A stretch of DNA of 64,000 nucleotides from DASWJZ01 sp964440525 (lineage in GTDB: Bacteria; Pseudomonadota; Alphaproteobacteria; Rhizobiales; Afifellaceae). Where the stretch lies: assembly GCA_964440525.1 (NCBI GenBank), contig CAYTTC010000001.1, positions 62,001-126,000 of the forward strand, written 5' to 3'. Shown piece after piece: positions 43,101 through 50,856 of this stretch. Each line of letters opens with the position of its first letter. The first letter of the stretch is position 1. The notes under the pieces were generated by a model. The model searched no databases. It had not been told where the DNA came from and saw only the letters and a program-made list of their open reading frames with translations. Position numbers and translations under genes: made by a program.

Positions 43101-44421
43101 GAACACCATCCAGACCATCCGCACCTCGGTTGAGAACGAAGCGGCGTTCCGCGGCTCGGTCCTCAACTATCGAAAGGACGGCACGCCCTTCTGGAACGGC
43201 CTGACGATCTCTCCGATATGCGATTCGAACGGAACCACGTCGTACTTCGTCGGCATTCTCTCCGACGAGACTGAGCGTATCCAGCTGGCGTCTCAGTTGA
43301 GGCAGGCGCAGAAGATGGAATCGCTCGGGCACCTGACCGGCGGCGTGGCGCACGATTTCAACAATCTCCTGGCGGTGATCCTCGGCAATTCGGAGATACT
43401 GTTCGAGGAGATCACCGACCCGGATCTCAAGGCCACGGCCGAGCTGGTAATGACGACCGCCGAAAAAGGAGCGGATCTGACGCAGCGTCTTCTCGCCTTC
43501 GGACGACGGCAGGCTCTCCACCCCGAACCGCTCGAGGTCGGCTCTGTGATCGGATCATTGTCCGACATGCTCAGTCGTACGCTCGGTAACCAGGTCACCC
43601 TGGAAACGCGCTCGGCGGCGGAGCAGCCGGCCTATGTGGACCGGGGCCTTTTCGAGTCGGCGATTCTCAATCTCGCCCTGAACGCCCGCGACGCCATGCC
43701 GAGTGGCGGCCTTCTTACCATCGCGACGGATGTGGTCCAATGCGCCGAAGGTCTCGCCGGCGGTCTCCTCCCCGGCGCCTATGTCCGGGTTACAGTCACC
43801 GATACCGGCGACGGCATGCCAGAGGATGTTCTCGACCGCGCCTTCGATCCGTTCTTCACGACGAAGGGCGTCGGCAAGGGCTCAGGTATGGGCCTTTCGA
43901 TGGTCTACGGTTTCGCCAAGCAATCCGGCGGCCACGTCAGCATTGAGAGCACGATCGGGCAGGGCACGTCGGTGCACCTCTATCTTCCCGTGTCGTCCGG
44001 CTCCGAAATCTCGCAGTCGGTCGAGGCGCGCCCGGCTCTACCCTCCGCTGGCGGCAAAGAACGTATCCTGCTCGTCGAGGACGAGCCCCTCGTGCGCCGT
44101 TTCGTCTCCAACCAGCTCTCAGGCCTCGGCTATTCCGTCCTTGAGGCGGAGGCCGGGAGCGCGGCGTTGGATATCCTGCGATCGGAGCCGAAGATCGATC
44201 TCTTGTTCACTGACCTCTTGATGCCGGGCGGGATCAGCGGCTTCGATCTGGTGAAGAGCGCGCGCGAGTTCCTGCCGGATCTCAAGGTGCTCTTGACGAC
44301 CGGCTACGCGGCCGAAGCTGACAGTATGCTTGCCGACGTCAAGGAGCCGATCCTCAAGAAGCCCTACAAGAAGCAGCAACTCGCCCAGGCGCTGCGGAGC
44401 GTGCTCGAGCAGACGGCCTGA
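40105..44421 (+). CDS. Hybrid sensor histidine kinase: 5TM sensor, PAS/GAF tandem, Cys-less LOV-like PAS, kinase core, receiver
   Basis: A 1438-residue protein. Domain order: residues 1-190 hydrophobic, five to six membrane segments of the LytS-like 5TM type; PAS near 212-335; PAS 340-455; GAF 470-640; PAS 650-775; GAF 790-930; PAS 941-1060; HisKA with phospho-acceptor H1083 in GGVAHDFNNLL; HATPase with NLALNARDAMP, DTGDGMP and GSGMGLSMVYG; receiver 1318-1435 with phospho-acceptor D1370 in LLFTDLLMPGG and Lys in ILKKPYK. The last PAS has the LOV motif GRNARFLQG, but Ala989 replaces the flavin-binding Cys. The hybrid kinase is followed by a stand-alone receiver. An in-frame stop lies just ahead of the ATG at 40105, so the start is secure to within one codon. 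Signal unknown. Confidence 0.9.
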   Translation: MMAALPHLVGSMVSNLLILVGLTYLVSRLAAAHPPVRTTYRGAIFGLALGAVAGVLMFASVEVADAAFVDLRYVVILMSGLLGGPVAAILTATIAALFRIEIGGDVLVPTIGIVAAAALGVGAKMLGVGSSLRALLVLGAGLAVLWGLTPMLAYLLGYRDLATAQHVSMTVLPLAAVFFPIGAIAMGGLLRFEGRRADQTADLKSENQLLSERDARFRTVFDLSSVAMIWTSQDSRIVRANRRMAELVGYTVDELQTMRYEDLLVPEDHEEYYRIRSAAAATWVSPKDQERRYLRKDGGIFWGLRSVTRVETEPNEPAHKFVMIQDITERKQAENQIRFQAELLESVEQAVIATDMTGSVIFWNRFAEKLFCRRATSTLGSRLGSIVPSIAGQFEPSQIALRLNSGKSWSGEFSVRRGDGSIILAQITNSPVRDGDGKMIGIVAVATDVTEEKHSRRTLLEEQRVLAVLNRTAAKLNAELDLTALLQAVTDAGIELTGAEFGALFSGRRSAQDDHFELYALSGINRQSFDALPLPREMGVVGPILKGEGIFRWADVSKDPKYSEAIAGHALREGASLVRSYLAVPLVSRSGVVIGALFLCHGQAGVFTERSERIMEGIASHASIAIEKANLFQAAHQEIETRKKVEESLNKSKARFRDFAEVGSDLLWETDERFRVTSIVGDSRAVFGLAEEELMGKTAWEFAKADVSAVDWKQHIADHETRQPFRNFEYQIVDRNGAMRWISTNGRPYFDQHRNLLGFRGSSTNIAARKHAEAKLAASARQQQSAAVLSQLALQGVPRDDLYQVAIELVARTLAVELVGILELSADKRVLRLRAGSGWPSQSVNIRAVPLDYCPPLARGIASDVPVHFSRRNFNLIPGLQNDKGSGVALPIGEKAARIGVLVVCSDGFRAFSESDINFLRAIAFVLAADAEQRKAEATLRLRDRALEAIGEGIMITDAAEFDNPVIYVNPAFERLTGYTKDEAAGRNARFLQGAETDRNTIQTIRTSVENEAAFRGSVLNYRKDGTPFWNGLTISPICDSNGTTSYFVGILSDETERIQLASQLRQAQKMESLGHLTGGVAHDFNNLLAVILGNSEILFEEITDPDLKATAELVMTTAEKGADLTQRLLAFGRRQALHPEPLEVGSVIGSLSDMLSRTLGNQVTLETRSAAEQPAYVDRGLFESAILNLALNARDAMPSGGLLTIATDVVQCAEGLAGGLLPGAYVRVTVTDTGDGMPEDVLDRAFDPFFTTKGVGKGSGMGLSMVYGFAKQSGGHVSIESTIGQGTSVHLYLPVSSGSEISQSVEARPALPSAGGKERILLVEDEPLVRRFVSNQLSGLGYSVLEAEAGSAALDILRSEPKIDLLFTDLLMPGGISGFDLVKSAREFLPDLKVLLTTGYAAEADSMLADVKEPILKKPYKKQQLAQALRSVLEQTA

Positions 44422-44609
44422 TCGGCGTTGCCCGGGGCGGGTCGCGGGCCCGTCTCTATCGGCCGCGGGCTCGCGGAACGATCGGCGAGCGCTGTCCGTA
44501 TCAGCTACGGACACGCAACTGTTAAGATTTTTCTGGAAGGATACTCCCAACAGGCGGGGACGATTGCATTCGACAGTCCACGCTCGAAGAAGATCCGACG
44601 GAGGTAGTC

Positions 44610-45068
44610 GTGTACGAACAGAGTCAGCAAGCGGCCGTGGTGGGTGCTGTGCAGGCGCCTACTCAAATTCAGAGCTATTGTTTCGTTGTCGATGACGATG
44701 ATGGGATCTGCAAGGCGCTCTCCTTCACGTTGCGGAAGCTCGGCTTCGGCACTGCTGACATCGCCACTCCCGCGGCCTTGGACGCGGCGCTGGCCGAGCG
44801 CAGCCCAGTGCTGATCTTTCTCGACCTCGGACTTGGCCAATCGGGCGCTTTGGACGTGCTTCCGATCCTGGCGCGGCACGGCTACGAGGGCCACGTTCAG
44901 CTGATGAGCGGGCGGAGCCAGAGCGTGCTCGACGAGGTGGTCGCGGCAGGTGAGCGGCAGGGGCTCAAGATGCTGCCGGCTTTGATGAAACCGTTCCGAA
45001 TGGGAGTGGTCAGGGATCTCGTCGCCATCCTTGGCCTGGCGTCGCCGGCCAGTACGCCTTCGACCTGA
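44610..45068 (+). CDS. Stand-alone response-regulator receiver protein
   Basis: A 152-residue single receiver domain without any output domain. The acidic pocket is in FVVDDDDG, the phospho-acceptor is D72 in LIFLDLGLG, the switch Ser is in VQLMSGRS and the conserved Lys in LMKPFR. GTG start at 44610 after GGAGG. The block GERQGLKMLPALMKPFR is nearly shared with the receiver of the EAL protein at 48460-49689 (GERHGLKMLDPLQKPFR), so the two are paralogous. It is 188 bases after the hybrid kinase and could relay or drain phosphoryl groups in that circuit. Confidence 0.85.
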   Translation: MYEQSQQAAVVGAVQAPTQIQSYCFVVDDDDGICKALSFTLRKLGFGTADIATPAALDAALAERSPVLIFLDLGLGQSGALDVLPILARHGYEGHVQLMSGRSQSVLDEVVAAGERQGLKMLPALMKPFRMGVVRDLVAILGLASPASTPST

Positions 45069-45291
45069 GGCGACGCAGGTCAGGAAATCCCCGCCGACGC
45101 TTGAATTCCGGGCGAGCCAGCTTGGCCGCGGCAGCCCCTACCCACCACGCGGCTACGTGACTGATTTGCCATGTATTTTTCTGATTCCCCCGGAATTTTC
45201 ACAACAGTGTGTGGTCCCGCTTTGTCTCACAGCCATAACCGAAAATTAGGGATTCGACGTTGTACTGCTCAATGGGCTGGACATTACTTGT

Positions 45292-47037
45292 TTGTCTCGG
45301 GAACGGGCCGTCCTGGCTGACAAATTTCTCCGCCCAAACGTTTTGGGGGAACAGATCGGGATGCCGCGAGGCGAGTTTGCGACGTTTGGCAACCAACCTT
45401 CGGTGAGGCGCTCCGCCCTCGCGGCACCAGCGCCGATCTCGCCGGACGCGGCCGGCCGGCCTGTAGCGCCGGAGGTCGAGTTCCCCCTCAACCCTTTTCT
45501 ACGCATCTTGCTGGTTGAGGAAGACCCGCAGATAGCCGAGAGGATTTCGGTGCTTCTCCAGGGCACATTCGGCGATAGCTGCGCGCGGGATTGGATTAGT
45601 GATCCCGGCCAGGCGGCCGAGCTCATGCAGAAGAACCTGCACGACCTTTATCTTCTTGCCGAGGGCCGCGCGGCGAACGAAACCTCCGACATCATCCGCT
45701 CTAGCACTCGCTCCGGCTGCAACGGGGCTATCATCGTACTTGCGACGCATCCCGATACCGATTCAGATCTCCGAGCGGTGGGCGCCGGCGCAGCGGACTA
45801 CATTCCGTTGGAGAACTTGACCGCCGACCTCTTGGAGCGATCCGTCGGCCATGCGCTTGTCCGTCAGCAGAGTATCGTTCGCACGCGTCAGGAAATCGAA
45901 GGCCTCACCACCGAGAAGACCCGGCTCAATCTGTTGCGCGACGCAAATCACCGCTTCGTCGAGAACGCCTGTCACGATTTCCGCTCGCCGCTGACGGTCA
46001 TCAAGGAATTCGCCGCGATCATCGCAGAGGGCCTTGCCGGAGAGGTCAACGAGGAGCAGTCCGAGTTCCTCGAGATCATCCTGACCCGCGTCGATCATCT
46101 GAGCCACATGGTCGACGGAATCCTCGATGCAAGCCGGCTGGAATCCGACCTGATCGGCGTCAGGCGCGAGGAGCATCCGGTGGCGAAGCTCATCGAGCAT
46201 GCCCGGAAGACGCTCGAACAGCGGGCTGCGGCGCATAAGGTCCAAATCGAGTTCGCCGTTCCCGACGCGCTTCCCAACGTCTTTGCCGATGCCGAAAGCA
46301 TCGGCCGGGTGATCGTCAATCTCGGCGCCAACGCTTGTAAATACGCCGGCGAGAACAGCAAGATCCGGGTCTGGGCACGCTACAATTCTGAAGACCGGGA
46401 CGTAACGATCGGGGTCACCGACAACGGCCCCGGTATCGCGCCCGAACACGTCAAGCTGATCTTCGACCGGTTCCAGCAGATCCCCGACGACAACGCTTCG
46501 CAGAAGGATGGATTTGGCTTGGGGCTCCACATTTCGAGCGAGCTCGTGCGCGTCAATTTCGGTACCTTGACGGTCGAGAGCGCACCGAAAAAGGGCAGCA
46601 CCTTCGCTTTCACTCTTCCGGTTTTCGACGTGAATTCGCTCATTCCGCTTCACTTCAGCTTTCTGAGGACGGCGCGGCAAAGCTTTCAGAAGGTATCGAT
46701 CGCCATGGCGTCCGTTGCCGCGGGGGCCGACGGCGCCGCGCTTGTCGATGTCGAGCGCTACCTCAACCGGCAGCTTCGCTCGTACGACCTGTTGCTGCGC
46801 CTTCGCGAAGGTAACTGGCTCGTCTGCGCGGCCGGCGACGCAGACGAGCTGACGAAGATCACCGAGCGAATTCTCAACACCTATGCCGAGATCAATCGCA
46901 ACCGCCCGGAGGGCCGGCTTCCGGAAATTCGTTTCCGCCCAATTGGAACTTGGACCTTGTCCAGCCGCCCGGAGGGCCTGACCGACGCCATTCGTGGAGC
47001 CTTTGCGCTCAGCCCGGAAGGGCACGAGCTTCACTAG
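45292..47037 (+). CDS. Histidine kinase with degenerate receiver-like N-terminus and GGDEF-like C-terminus
   Basis: Up to 581 residues. Residues about 70-195 look like a receiver (RILLVEEDPQIAE, AGAADYIPLENL) but the acceptor position reads LYLLAEGRA with no Asp, so it cannot be phosphorylated normally. A helix then leads to HisKA with H228 in NACHDFRSPLTV, and HATPase motifs NLGANACKYA, DNGPGIAPEH and GFGLGLHISSEL. The last about 120 residues (LNRQLRSYDLLLRLREGNWL) resemble a GGDEF domain whose signature is lost. No membrane segments, so a cytoplasmic kinase. The TTG at 45292 is the longest start; ATG 45361 is possible. The triple-receiver gene follows 45 bases later. Confidence 0.8.
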   Translation: MSRERAVLADKFLRPNVLGEQIGMPRGEFATFGNQPSVRRSALAAPAPISPDAAGRPVAPEVEFPLNPFLRILLVEEDPQIAERISVLLQGTFGDSCARDWISDPGQAAELMQKNLHDLYLLAEGRAANETSDIIRSSTRSGCNGAIIVLATHPDTDSDLRAVGAGAADYIPLENLTADLLERSVGHALVRQQSIVRTRQEIEGLTTEKTRLNLLRDANHRFVENACHDFRSPLTVIKEFAAIIAEGLAGEVNEEQSEFLEIILTRVDHLSHMVDGILDASRLESDLIGVRREEHPVAKLIEHARKTLEQRAAAHKVQIEFAVPDALPNVFADAESIGRVIVNLGANACKYAGENSKIRVWARYNSEDRDVTIGVTDNGPGIAPEHVKLIFDRFQQIPDDNASQKDGFGLGLHISSELVRVNFGTLTVESAPKKGSTFAFTLPVFDVNSLIPLHFSFLRTARQSFQKVSIAMASVAAGADGAALVDVERYLNRQLRSYDLLLRLREGNWLVCAAGDADELTKITERILNTYAEINRNRPEGRLPEIRFRPIGTWTLSSRPEGLTDAIRGAFALSPEGHELH

Positions 47038-47082
47038 ACGGACCGGCCGCAAGATAGCAGCCGCCGCGGAGGAAATTCGAAC

Positions 47083-48363
47083 GTGTCAGAGTCGCGTGTC
47101 CTGATCGTTGATGACGACCGAGAGATCGCGCGGGCGGTTGGGCTCAGGCTCAGCCATGCGGGCTTCAAGCCGATCACGGCGTTCAACGGGCAGGAGGGTC
47201 TCGCGATCGCCCAAAGCGACCCGCCCGACGCGATCATCCTCGATCTTCGGATGCCTGTGATGGATGGTTTCGCGTTGCTGGAGCGCCTGCAGAACTCCGT
47301 TCACACGCGGAATATCCCGGCCATCATCCTGTCGGCCGACGCCGCCGACAAAGCTCGCCTGAAGGCGCTGCGCGCTGGCGCCAACTATTTCGTCGAGAAG
47401 CCTTACAAGGCCCAAGACCTCATCGATGCCCTCATCATAACCCTCGAGCGCCGACAGTCCCAAACCCTTCCCTTTGAACCGCGGGAGCGAAATACCATGT
47501 CTGCAACAGCATCAGCGCCAGCTCTAGACACAAACCGGAAGGTGTTGATCGCCGACGACGATCCAGCCGTGGTTCGGGCGCTTTCCGTGCGCTGCAAGAA
47601 GCTCGGCCTGGAGGTCGAAACCGCGGAGAACGGGCTGCAGGCTATTCTCAAGGCCTCACGCAATCCGCCGCGGCTTCTCATTCTAGACATCAACATGCCC
47701 GAGGCCGACGGCTTCCGCGTCTGCGAATGGCTGCTCGATCCGCAACGGCCGCCTGTCGACGTGGTGATGCTGACCGGCCGCAACGATTCAGACACGCTGG
47801 CGCGCTGCGATTCCCTTGGTGCTTTCTATGTGCCCAAGAACCACGATACCTGGGACACCATCAAGTCGATCATAGGGGAGATCCTCGACATCGACGAAAC
47901 CGCGCTCGAAAAGGCAACCCCGCCGAGGCACTTTGGCCGCGAGGACACCATGGTTCGCGAGAAGCGGAACAAGGTGCTGATCGTCGAGGACGATGCCGAT
48001 CTCGCGGAGGCGCTCGCGCGGCGTCTCAAGAAATGCGGCGCCGAGACGATGATCGCCTCCAATGGCGTCGAGGCCTACCGCATGGCCCTCAAGGAGCTGC
48101 CCGATGCGATCATCGCCGACTATGTGATGCCCGAAGGCGGCGGTCATTATTTGCTTTGGCGGTTGAAGAGCACCGAATCGACCAAGCACATTCCGATCAT
48201 CATGATCACCGGGCAAACCTTCGAGGCCGGAACGGAGCATTCGATGGGCCGGGAGACCATGGGCCGCAGCGGCGCCGTGAAGTTCTTCCGCAAGCCGCTC
48301 GATACCGACGCGTTGTTCCGCGAGCTTTCGCAGCACTGCGCGATTCAGTATTCGCCGCACTGA
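47083..48363 (+). CDS. Triple receiver-domain protein
   Basis: A 426-residue protein of three tandem receivers and nothing else. Receiver 1 (about 4-120) has acceptor D54 in IILDLRMPVMDG and Lys in FVEKPYK; receiver 2 (about 150-265) D202 in LLILDINMPEADG and Lys in YVPKNHDT; receiver 3 (about 298-415) D346 in AIIADYVMPEGGG and Lys in FFRKPLD. All three keep the acid pocket, so all may accept phosphate. There is no DNA-binding, enzymatic or HPt domain. GTG 47083 has GGAGGAA upstream. Co-oriented with the kinase at 45292, the most likely phosphodonor. Confidence 0.88.
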   Translation: MSESRVLIVDDDREIARAVGLRLSHAGFKPITAFNGQEGLAIAQSDPPDAIILDLRMPVMDGFALLERLQNSVHTRNIPAIILSADAADKARLKALRAGANYFVEKPYKAQDLIDALIITLERRQSQTLPFEPRERNTMSATASAPALDTNRKVLIADDDPAVVRALSVRCKKLGLEVETAENGLQAILKASRNPPRLLILDINMPEADGFRVCEWLLDPQRPPVDVVMLTGRNDSDTLARCDSLGAFYVPKNHDTWDTIKSIIGEILDIDETALEKATPPRHFGREDTMVREKRNKVLIVEDDADLAEALARRLKKCGAETMIASNGVEAYRMALKELPDAIIADYVMPEGGGHYLLWRLKSTESTKHIPIIMITGQTFEAGTEHSMGRETMGRSGAVKFFRKPLDTDALFRELSQHCAIQYSPH

Positions 48364-48459
48364 TCGGGGCGCCGGCAAGGGCACTTTCGTAGCCACGGAC
48401 CTCGCCGCGGCGCGATCCGTGAGCGGCCGGATACCGGCCGCCTGGCGGCCATCGGAGGG

Positions 48460-49689
48460 CTATTCGGCCTGTTCGGCGGTCCGCTCGATGAGCTTGCCGA
48501 CGCTCATCGGACGTCCGAAGAGGTATCCTTGGCCAAGATTGCAGCCCAGGCGGATGAGGGCGTTCCAGTCGGTGGCGGTCTCGATCCCCTCCGCTACGCA
48601 ATTGACGCCTGAGGCGCGCGCGAGGTCGACGATGCTCTGGCAGATGCTCGCGTTCAGCGGGTCCGTCGCGCAGTTCTGGACGTAGCTCTTGTCGAGCTTG
48701 ATCTCGGAGAACGGAAACTGCTTCAACCGGGCAAATGACGAATAGCCTGAGCCAAAGTCGTCGATGGCCAATGTGACGTTGTAGATCCGCAACTGGACTG
48801 CCGCCTCGGAGACCGCGTCGAATTCCTGAACAGCCTCGTCCTCGGTCACCTCGATGATGAGGCCGGGCCATTTTGGGTTCCGCGGGCGAAATTCGCGGAC
48901 AAGCGTGACGAGGCCCGCATTGATCAAGGCCGGGACCGGCGCGTTGACAGCAAGATGCAGATTGCGTCCGGCGCTGGCCATCACCTCCCAGTCGAGAAAA
49001 GCCTTCTTGATGACGAATTCAGTCAGCTTGTTCAGAGCGGCATCGGTCGCGCTCGGCAGAAAGGATTGCGGTCCAAGAATGCCGTGAACGGGATGGTTGA
49101 TGCGCGCCAACCCCTCCGCTCCCACGACGCGGTTCCGCACAAGATCGACTTTTGGCTGATACGCCATGTCGAGCCAATGCGCCTCGAGCGCCTCGGCGAG
49201 GTCGACGCGCGTCACCGGATCCGGCGAATGCACTGCCGGCGCGACAGGCGATTCCCGCGACTGCTGCCTGGGTGGTGCGGAGGCATCGTCTCCACCGCCG
49301 GTGAAGATCCGCCTGAGATGCTCAGATCGAAACGGCTTCTGCAGAGGGTCGAGCATCTTCAGGCCGTGCCGCTCGCCGATCGCCTTGATGTTCTTCAAGA
49401 GATCTGGATCTTTCCCGCTGATCAGCTGCACGGCGCCGGCGAAGCTCCCCTGGCGCAGTACGCGGATCCCGTCGATCGCATCCGATCGATCAAGAGCCAC
49501 ATCGAGGAAAACGATCGCGGGATGTGGCGCCTCCAATGCGCCCGCCAATGCGTCGGCGCTGGACAGGCTGAGGCTGGTCACGCCGATCTTGGAAAGCACG
49601 CGCGAGATCAACGCACAAATGTCGGGGTCATCGTCGATGACCACGCACTCGTAGCGATTCTCCGCGGCGGCCGGTGCAAGCGAATTCAT
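48460..49689 (-). CDS. Response regulator with EAL c-di-GMP phosphodiesterase domain
   Basis: A 409-residue protein. The N-terminal receiver (1-125) has D63 in IVFLDVALD and Lys in LQKPFR. The EAL domain (about 165-405) holds E192 in the EGL variant GAEGLARI, N in LAVNAPV, IIEVTEDEA, the metal pair in IDDFGSGYSS, Lys in KLDKSYV, VAEGIET and GQGYLFGRP, so the phosphodiesterase centre looks complete except for A-to-G in the name motif. Start ATG 49689 follows GGCGAGAG; the longer frame to 49854 has no support. Convergent with the triple-receiver gene; the receiver is a paralogue of the one at 44610. Confidence 0.9.
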   Translation of the reverse strand: MNSLAPAAAENRYECVVIDDDPDICALISRVLSKIGVTSLSLSSADALAGALEAPHPAIVFLDVALDRSDAIDGIRVLRQGSFAGAVQLISGKDPDLLKNIKAIGERHGLKMLDPLQKPFRSEHLRRIFTGGGDDASAPPRQQSRESPVAPAVHSPDPVTRVDLAEALEAHWLDMAYQPKVDLVRNRVVGAEGLARINHPVHGILGPQSFLPSATDAALNKLTEFVIKKAFLDWEVMASAGRNLHLAVNAPVPALINAGLVTLVREFRPRNPKWPGLIIEVTEDEAVQEFDAVSEAAVQLRIYNVTLAIDDFGSGYSSFARLKQFPFSEIKLDKSYVQNCATDPLNASICQSIVDLARASGVNCVAEGIETATDWNALIRLGCNLGQGYLFGRPMSVGKLIERTAEQAE

Positions 49690-50262
49690 ACTCTCGCCAA
49701 CGCGATTGCTCCGTCCACGCGCATAAGCGCGAGGCACTCGTGGATATCGGCCACTTCGGAGCCTCCGGGGAAAGGATGCCCGGCCCCAGGTTAAGAATCT
49801 GTTTCGCGCGCGATCACCGGTTGAAGATTCAGTGATCGGCCGCTTAGGCTTCAATTAGACCGAGCGGTAGCGCGGCGAGCAAGTTTCCCGCCCGTAGTCC
49901 ACTTCACTCGATGATCGACTGAGTTTGGATTGGGCGGCCCTGCGGCCACGAGTCAGCTCAATGCTGGGCAGCCTGGCGCGCGGCGCAAGCCGGCCCATAG
50001 CCGCGCATATAGTGGAGCTCCGGCCGGTAGCGCGGCGTGACGAGGCTGCGAACGCCCCTCGGAATGGCCTGAATGATCTTGCGAAACATCTTCGTGCGCG
50101 TTGCGATAACGCTTCCCCATGCGGCCGCATTCACAGCCATTCATTGCATGCTGGCGCTATAGCGGGATTGTGTTGCGCGATGCTTACGCAAAGCACCGAA
50201 AAAGGTTTCCAGGCTGAAATAGTTCGATTGTGGTACGCGCGATACGCCGAGCGCGGCGATTC
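49690..50262. other. Intergenic region, one weak small frame
   Basis: These 573 bases hold the promoter of the receiver-EAL gene and no well-supported gene. A 60-codon minus-strand frame at 49958-50140 is listed separately as doubtful. No hairpin or repeat stood out. Confidence 0.4.
49958..50140 (-). CDS. Possible small basic protein (doubtful)
   Basis: A 60-codon frame, or 43 codons from the internal ATG at 50089 (MFRKIIQAIPRGVRSLV), then TPRYRPELHYMRGYGPACAA. The composition (basic amphipathic start, Tyr-rich middle) looks more protein-like than the overlapping frames, but other frames are also open here and no recognisable family or clear ribosome site was found. Not assigned. Confidence 0.25.
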   Translation of the reverse strand: MAVNAAAWGSVIATRTKMFRKIIQAIPRGVRSLVTPRYRPELHYMRGYGPACAARQAAQH

Positions 50263-50685
50263 TCAGCGCGTCCAAGCAAGCGGCGGCCCGAAAACCTCGC
50301 GGCAGCGCAGGCTCTCGTACCAGCCCTTATTGGCCTCCTTGAGGAGAATGGCGCTGATCGCACCGTCCGGATAGGTGTAGATCCGCACCGCGCATTCCAG
50401 ATTTGTCATGTATTTGCGCAGTGAGTAGCCTTTCCACCAGGCTGTGTTCCCGATCAGCTCCGAATCCGTGTGGCCGGGGATGTAGGCGCTGTTTCGCCCG
50501 GTGTACCAGAGATACACGGTGCCGCCGTCCGCGAGCTTGTGCTTGGAGACCGGCGCGCCCCATTCAAGGAAGAACGCGTCCGCCTGGACCCCGTAATAAC
50601 GGGATCTGAAAGCAAGCGGAGTCGGCGGCGCGAGGCAGCCCCCAAGCAGGACGACGAGCAAAACGGGAACCGCCCACCTGAGCAT
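50263..50685 (-). CDS. Hypothetical lipoprotein
   Basis: A 140-residue protein that I cannot assign to a family. MLRWAVPVLLVVLLGGC is a lipoprotein signal peptide with Cys17 as the lipid-modified residue. The mature part contains FFLEWGAPVSKHKLADGGTV and YLWYTGRNSAYIPG, a W-G-x-P pattern like that of SmpA/OmlA-type small outer-membrane lipoproteins that react to sequence or stress, but the match is loose. Two in-frame starts exist (50700 and 50685); the later one gives the better signal peptide. It is next to folP but in the opposite direction. Confidence 0.7.
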   Translation of the reverse strand: MLRWAVPVLLVVLLGGCLAPPTPLAFRSRYYGVQADAFFLEWGAPVSKHKLADGGTVYLWYTGRNSAYIPGHTDSELIGNTAWWKGYSLRKYMTNLECAVRIYTYPDGAISAILLKEANKGWYESLRCREVFGPPLAWTR

Positions 50686-50856
50686 ATCGCCCCTCATCAC
50701 GGTGATTCGCAGCTTCGCGACGGAAGCGGGCTAGATCAAGGGCGTTTCCGTTGGGGACCCTACATTCATCGGGAAAAGTCTCGGCCGGGCGACCCGATGG
50801 TGCAAGCCGGCTTAGGAGCATTGTCTCGCGAACGCCCTTGCCCTAGCTATCGGCGC

